Shown here: one piece after another, positions 61,437 through 64,000 of the stretch
Layout: each line of letters opens with the position of its first letter
How positions within the stretch are numbered: position 1 is the stretch's first letter
NCBI RefSeq assembly: GCF_003931915.1
Contig: NZ_RSAA01000017.1
Span: forward strand, 124,001 to 188,000
DNA length: 64,000 nucleotides
Origin: Saccharopolyspora rhizosphaerae
GTDB taxonomy: Bacteria > Actinomycetota > Actinomycetes > Mycobacteriales > Pseudonocardiaceae
Direction of reading: 5' to 3'
Program-made: the position numbers and the translations under genes
The notes under the pieces: model-generated
What the model saw: only the letters and a program-made list of their open reading frames with translations
The model's database searches: none
Told to the model about the DNA's origin: nothing

Positions 61437-62138
61437 GTGGCAGCCGTAGGTGCAAAGTGGGGGCGGCGAGTCGGATACCGCCGGCGTCGACCACTTCCCG
61501 CGCTGGTGGTGCTGGTGGCGCTGGTCGTGCTGTCGGGCCTGCTGTGGACCCGCGTGTTCGGCTCCGTGGAGGACATCAACGCCGCGACCACCTGCAACCC
61601 GCCCGGAGCGCCGACCGCTCCGCCCGAGGTCAGCGGCCAGCCCGCGCAGGTCCCGCTGGGCACGATGCTGCACCGCGAGGCGCTGAACTCCACCACGCCG
61701 GTCCCGCCGCAGGACGTGCAGGTACGGGTGCTCAACGGCAACGGCGAGAGCAGGCAGGCGAGCATGGTCGGCGACGAGCTGGCCAGCCTGGGCTTCACCA
61801 AGGCGGGCGCGGACAACGACGCCGTCTACGTCAACTACGACCTGCAGTGCCACGGCCAGATCCGCTTCGGCGCGGCCGGGATGAGCGCCGCCCGCACGTT
61901 GAGCCTGATCGTGCCGTGCGCGCAGCTGGTGCGCGACGAGCGCGAGGACGCCGGCGTGGACCTGGCGCTGGGCGCGGACTTCGACGACATCAAGACCACC
62001 CAGGAGGCCAAGCAGATCATGCAGCAGCTGCAGAACTGGGTGCCGCAGCGCGACGAGCAGGAGGGCGCGCAGCAAGAGGTGACGCCGCCGCGGATCAGCG
62101 AGGAGCTGCTCAGCAAGGCCCGCGACGTGCACTGCTGA
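61437..62138 (+). CDS. cei: Cell envelope integrity protein Cei (LytR_C domain)
   Basis: 233 residues. Basic N-terminus (KWGRRVGYRRRRP) and one membrane anchor (ALVVLVALVVLSGLLW), then an extracytoplasmic LytR_C domain (DVQVRVLNGNGESRQASMVG, DELASLGFTKAG) and a C-terminal extension ending in Cys. In mycobacteria the orthologue Rv2700 supports envelope integrity. GTG 61437 with GGGAGGGG upstream. Divergent from the DUF4193 gene, convergent with suhB. Confidence 0.92.
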   Translation: MAAVGAKWGRRVGYRRRRPLPALVVLVALVVLSGLLWTRVFGSVEDINAATTCNPPGAPTAPPEVSGQPAQVPLGTMLHREALNSTTPVPPQDVQVRVLNGNGESRQASMVGDELASLGFTKAGADNDAVYVNYDLQCHGQIRFGAAGMSAARTLSLIVPCAQLVRDEREDAGVDLALGADFDDIKTTQEAKQIMQQLQNWVPQRDEQEGAQQEVTPPRISEELLSKARDVHC

Positions 62139-62180
62139 TAACGATTCGTCGGAGAGAGCGCAACGGCTCCTCATCGATGT

Positions 62181-62211
62181 CGTGGCGGGAACCCGGCGGG
62201 TTCCCGCCACG
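62181..62211. terminator. Bidirectional terminator between cei and suhB
   Basis: Perfect 14-bp stem CGTGGCGGGAACCC with its complement and a GGC loop, in the 79-bp convergent gap. Confidence 0.92.
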
Positions 62212-62217
62212 TTCGCC

Positions 62218-63039
62218 TCAGACCTCGCCCGCGCCCGCGGCGCGCAGCGCGTCGAGGAGACCGTCCGCGATTCCCGGGGTGGCGCACACCAGCATCTCGT
62301 CGCCGAGCCCGTCCGCGGAGCCCTTCTCCGGCAGCCGGAGCCGCGCGCCCGCTTCTTGCGCGATCAGCGCTCCCGCCGCCCAGTCCCAGCGGTTGAGGCC
62401 GACCTCGTAGGTCGCGTCCAGCCAGCCCGCGGCCACCGCGCACAGGTCGAGCGAGGCAGCGCCGGTGCGGCGGATGTCGCGCACCTGGCCGAGCAGGTCA
62501 CCGACCACCCGCGCCTGGGCGGTCCGCCGATCGACCCCGTAGGAGAAACCGGTGCCCACCAGGGCCAGGTCGAGCCGGTCGGAGCTGGAGACGCGGAGCG
62601 GACGGCCGTTGAGGAACGCGCCGTGCCCGACCGCGGCACTCCACACCCGGCCGGAGACGGGTTCGACGACGGCGCCGGCGACGGAGCGCCCGTCGAGCTG
62701 CGCGGCCAGCGAGACCGCGTAGGACGGGAAGCCGTAGAGGTAGTTCACCGTCCCGTCGATGGGGTCGACGACCCAGCGCAGACCCTCCAGCGCGCCCCCG
62801 CCGCCTTCTTCCTCACCGAGCACGGGTTCCCCGGGGCGGAGTTCGGCGAGCCGCTCGCGCACCAGGCGCTCGACGGCCCGATCGCCTGTCGTGACCACGT
62901 CGGTCTCGGTGCTCTTGGTGTCGACACCGTCGGTCACCGCCTCATCACGCACGGTGCGCGCGAGGTCGGCGGCTTCCCGCGCGACCCCCGCCGCGACCTC
63001 GGACAAGGCGGTTGCGTCCACTTCTTCTGCCAATCCCAC
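62218..63039 (-). CDS. suhB: Inositol monophosphatase family protein
   Basis: Mg-dependent phosphatase that yields myo-inositol, a mycothiol and phosphatidylinositol precursor. 273 residues from GTG 63039 (VGLAEEVDA); the frame is open to 63075 and no start has a clear ribosome site, so the N-terminus is unresolved. Metal motifs: GEEEG, WVVDPIDGTVNYLYG, and late NRWDWAAGALIAQEAGA. Corresponds to Rv2701c and divergent from ppgK as there. Confidence 0.92.
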   Translation of the reverse strand: MGLAEEVDATALSEVAAGVAREAADLARTVRDEAVTDGVDTKSTETDVVTTGDRAVERLVRERLAELRPGEPVLGEEEGGGGALEGLRWVVDPIDGTVNYLYGFPSYAVSLAAQLDGRSVAGAVVEPVSGRVWSAAVGHGAFLNGRPLRVSSSDRLDLALVGTGFSYGVDRRTAQARVVGDLLGQVRDIRRTGAASLDLCAVAAGWLDATYEVGLNRWDWAAGALIAQEAGARLRLPEKGSADGLGDEMLVCATPGIADGLLDALRAAGAGEV

Positions 63040-63108
63040 GCAGACATCGCAACACAACCCCGTTAAGGTCTCCACACCTTGGTCTGAATCGAATAGGAAG
63101 GATCAGCC

Positions 63109-63870
63109 ATGGCGACAGCCCGCGGGTTCGGCGTGGATATCGGCGGATCCGGCATCAAGGGATCGCCGGTCGACATCGATGCCGGAGTGCTGGCCGAGGA
63201 GCGCATGCGCATCCCGACGCCGCAACCCTCGACCCCGGACGCGATTGCCGATTCCGTGGCCGAGATCGTCGAGAAGTTCGCCTGGGACGGCCCGGTCGGT
63301 GTCACGCTCCCCTGCGTCATCAAGGACGGCATCGCGCTGACGGCCGCCAACATCGACAAGGGCTGGATCGGTACCGATGCCCAGTCGTTGTTCGCCGAGC
63401 GGCTTGGACGGGACCGCGAGGAGATCGTCGTGCTCAACGACGCCGACGCGGCCGGTGTCGCGGAGATGAAGGTGGGCGCAGGCGTCGGGCACCAGGGGCA
63501 GGTCGTGGTGCTGACCTTCGGCACCGGGATCGGCAGCGCGATGTTCATCGACGGCAAGCTCGTCCCCAGCACCGAGTTCGGCCACATCGAGGTCGACGGC
63601 CACGACGCCGAGTCGCAGGCGGCCGCGTCGATCAAGGACGACCTCGAGCTCTCCTACGAGGAGTGGGCACCGCGGGTCACCCGCTACATCCAGTCCTTGG
63701 AGAAGTTCATCTGGCCGGACCTGATCATCGCCGGAGGCGGTGTCAGCCGTAAGGGTCACAAGTGGATCCCGCTGCTGGAGACCCGCACTCCCGTGGTGGC
63801 CGCGGCCCTGCGCAACGACGCCGGCATCGTCGGCGCCGCGATGGCCGCCGCGAGCAGCGAGAAGTGCTGA
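63109..63870 (+). CDS. ppgK: Polyphosphate glucokinase
   Basis: Phosphorylates glucose using polyphosphate or ATP. ROK-fold protein of 253 residues with phosphate motif [11 protein letters not shown], catalytic Asp in [24 protein letters not shown] and [11 protein letters not shown] typical of PpgK. ATG 63109 has AGGAAGGA 7 nt upstream; TAAGGT (63064-63069) may be its -10 box. In M. tuberculosis the next gene is sigA (Rv2703); the last 130 bp of this window are non-coding and probably lead to it. Confidence 0.95.
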   Translation: MATARGFGVDIGGSGIKGSPVDIDAGVLAEERMRIPTPQPSTPDAIADSVAEIVEKFAWDGPVGVTLPCVIKDGIALTAANIDKGWIGTDAQSLFAERLGRDREEIVVLNDADAAGVAEMKVGAGVGHQGQVVVLTFGTGIGSAMFIDGKLVPSTEFGHIEVDGHDAESQAAASIKDDLELSYEEWAPRVTRYIQSLEKFIWPDLIIAGGGVSRKGHKWIPLLETRTPVVAAALRNDAGIVGAAMAAASSEKC

Positions 63871-64000
63871 TCGGAGCGCTGCCCGGCACAGGGGCGACCG
63901 CGTGCCGGCCCCGCTTCGACGGGACGCGGACGGGTGCTCCGACGGGGTGCCCGGCGCTGCTCACCACGAGCCCGTGGAACCGTGCCTAGCACACCCGGGG

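Noticed and set aside
1-64000. Prophage or insertion sequence
   Set aside because: No integrase, transposase, phage structural gene or flanking att-like duplication was found.

Overview
The window is very GC-rich, gene-dense DNA with strong G/C third-position bias. It encodes mycothiol-dependent formaldehyde detoxification, a Gram-positive type coproporphyrin haem route and several actinobacteria-only families (DUF3000, DUF3093, DUF4193, DUF3159, DUF3710, Cei). This points to an actinomycete, most likely a Pseudonocardiaceae member such as Saccharopolyspora; that placement is inference. No transposase, integrase, tRNA, rRNA or CRISPR array was found.

Layout. (1) 1-20 kb is metabolic and variable. 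It holds a partial Gfo/Idh/MocA oxidoreductase, a NarL-type two-component pair, an mscR plus metallo-hydrolase formaldehyde operon, an SAM methyltransferase, an MFS transporter, and a CoA-transferase/glutaryl-CoA dehydrogenase pair with a divergent GntR regulator and a palindromic operator. Next come a 3-hydroxyacyl-CoA dehydrogenase, an LtrA-like membrane protein, a serine-hydrolase lipoprotein, a ribose-type ABC importer, a Ser/Thr kinase with a C-terminal PH-like domain, and ornithine aminotransferase. (2) 20-64 kb follows, as far as I recall it, the core order of Mycobacterium tuberculosis Rv2670c to Rv2702: zapE-like ATPase / RibD-like reductase, TAP-like lipoprotein, msrB, chdC-hemY-hemE, DUF3000, RNase D, dxs, TrmA-like methyltransferase, APC permease, ceoB-ceoC, DUF3159, OB-fold, DUF3710, dut, DUF3093, DUF4193, cei, suhB, ppgK. 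(3) Blocks are inserted in that core: a seven-gene Asp23/AmaP envelope operon with ligC and a ketopantoate-reductase-like gene (22.2-27.2 kb); an EamA exporter; a DUF4389 protein with a tiny cysteine-rich peptide gene (30.3-31.3 kb); fadAB and an OmpR-type two-component pair (39.8-45.4 kb); and a WXG100 type VII-substrate module with two membrane proteins (48.0-52.2 kb).

Regulation and non-coding structure. Strong intrinsic hairpins lie between most convergent gene pairs. Several core genes appear to be transcribed without a leader, the -10 box ending 6-9 nt before the start codon. A 22-bp palindrome with half-site TCGAACTTCGC recurs in four intergenic regions. In two of these it occurs as a pair separated by exactly 16 bp, which suggests a BIME/REP-like element. 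A 25/26-bp tandem repeat array lies upstream of msrB.

Best leads: the 31-residue CxCCxxC-repeat peptide (30284-30379), the paired palindrome family, the WXG100 module whose large effector-like protein lacks a recognisable toxin domain, the TAP-like lipoprotein whose nucleophile serine is replaced by glycine, and the minimal J-domain-like protein inside the Asp23 operon. Everything was read from sequence without database searches, so family names are recognition calls and small-gene calls need confirmation.
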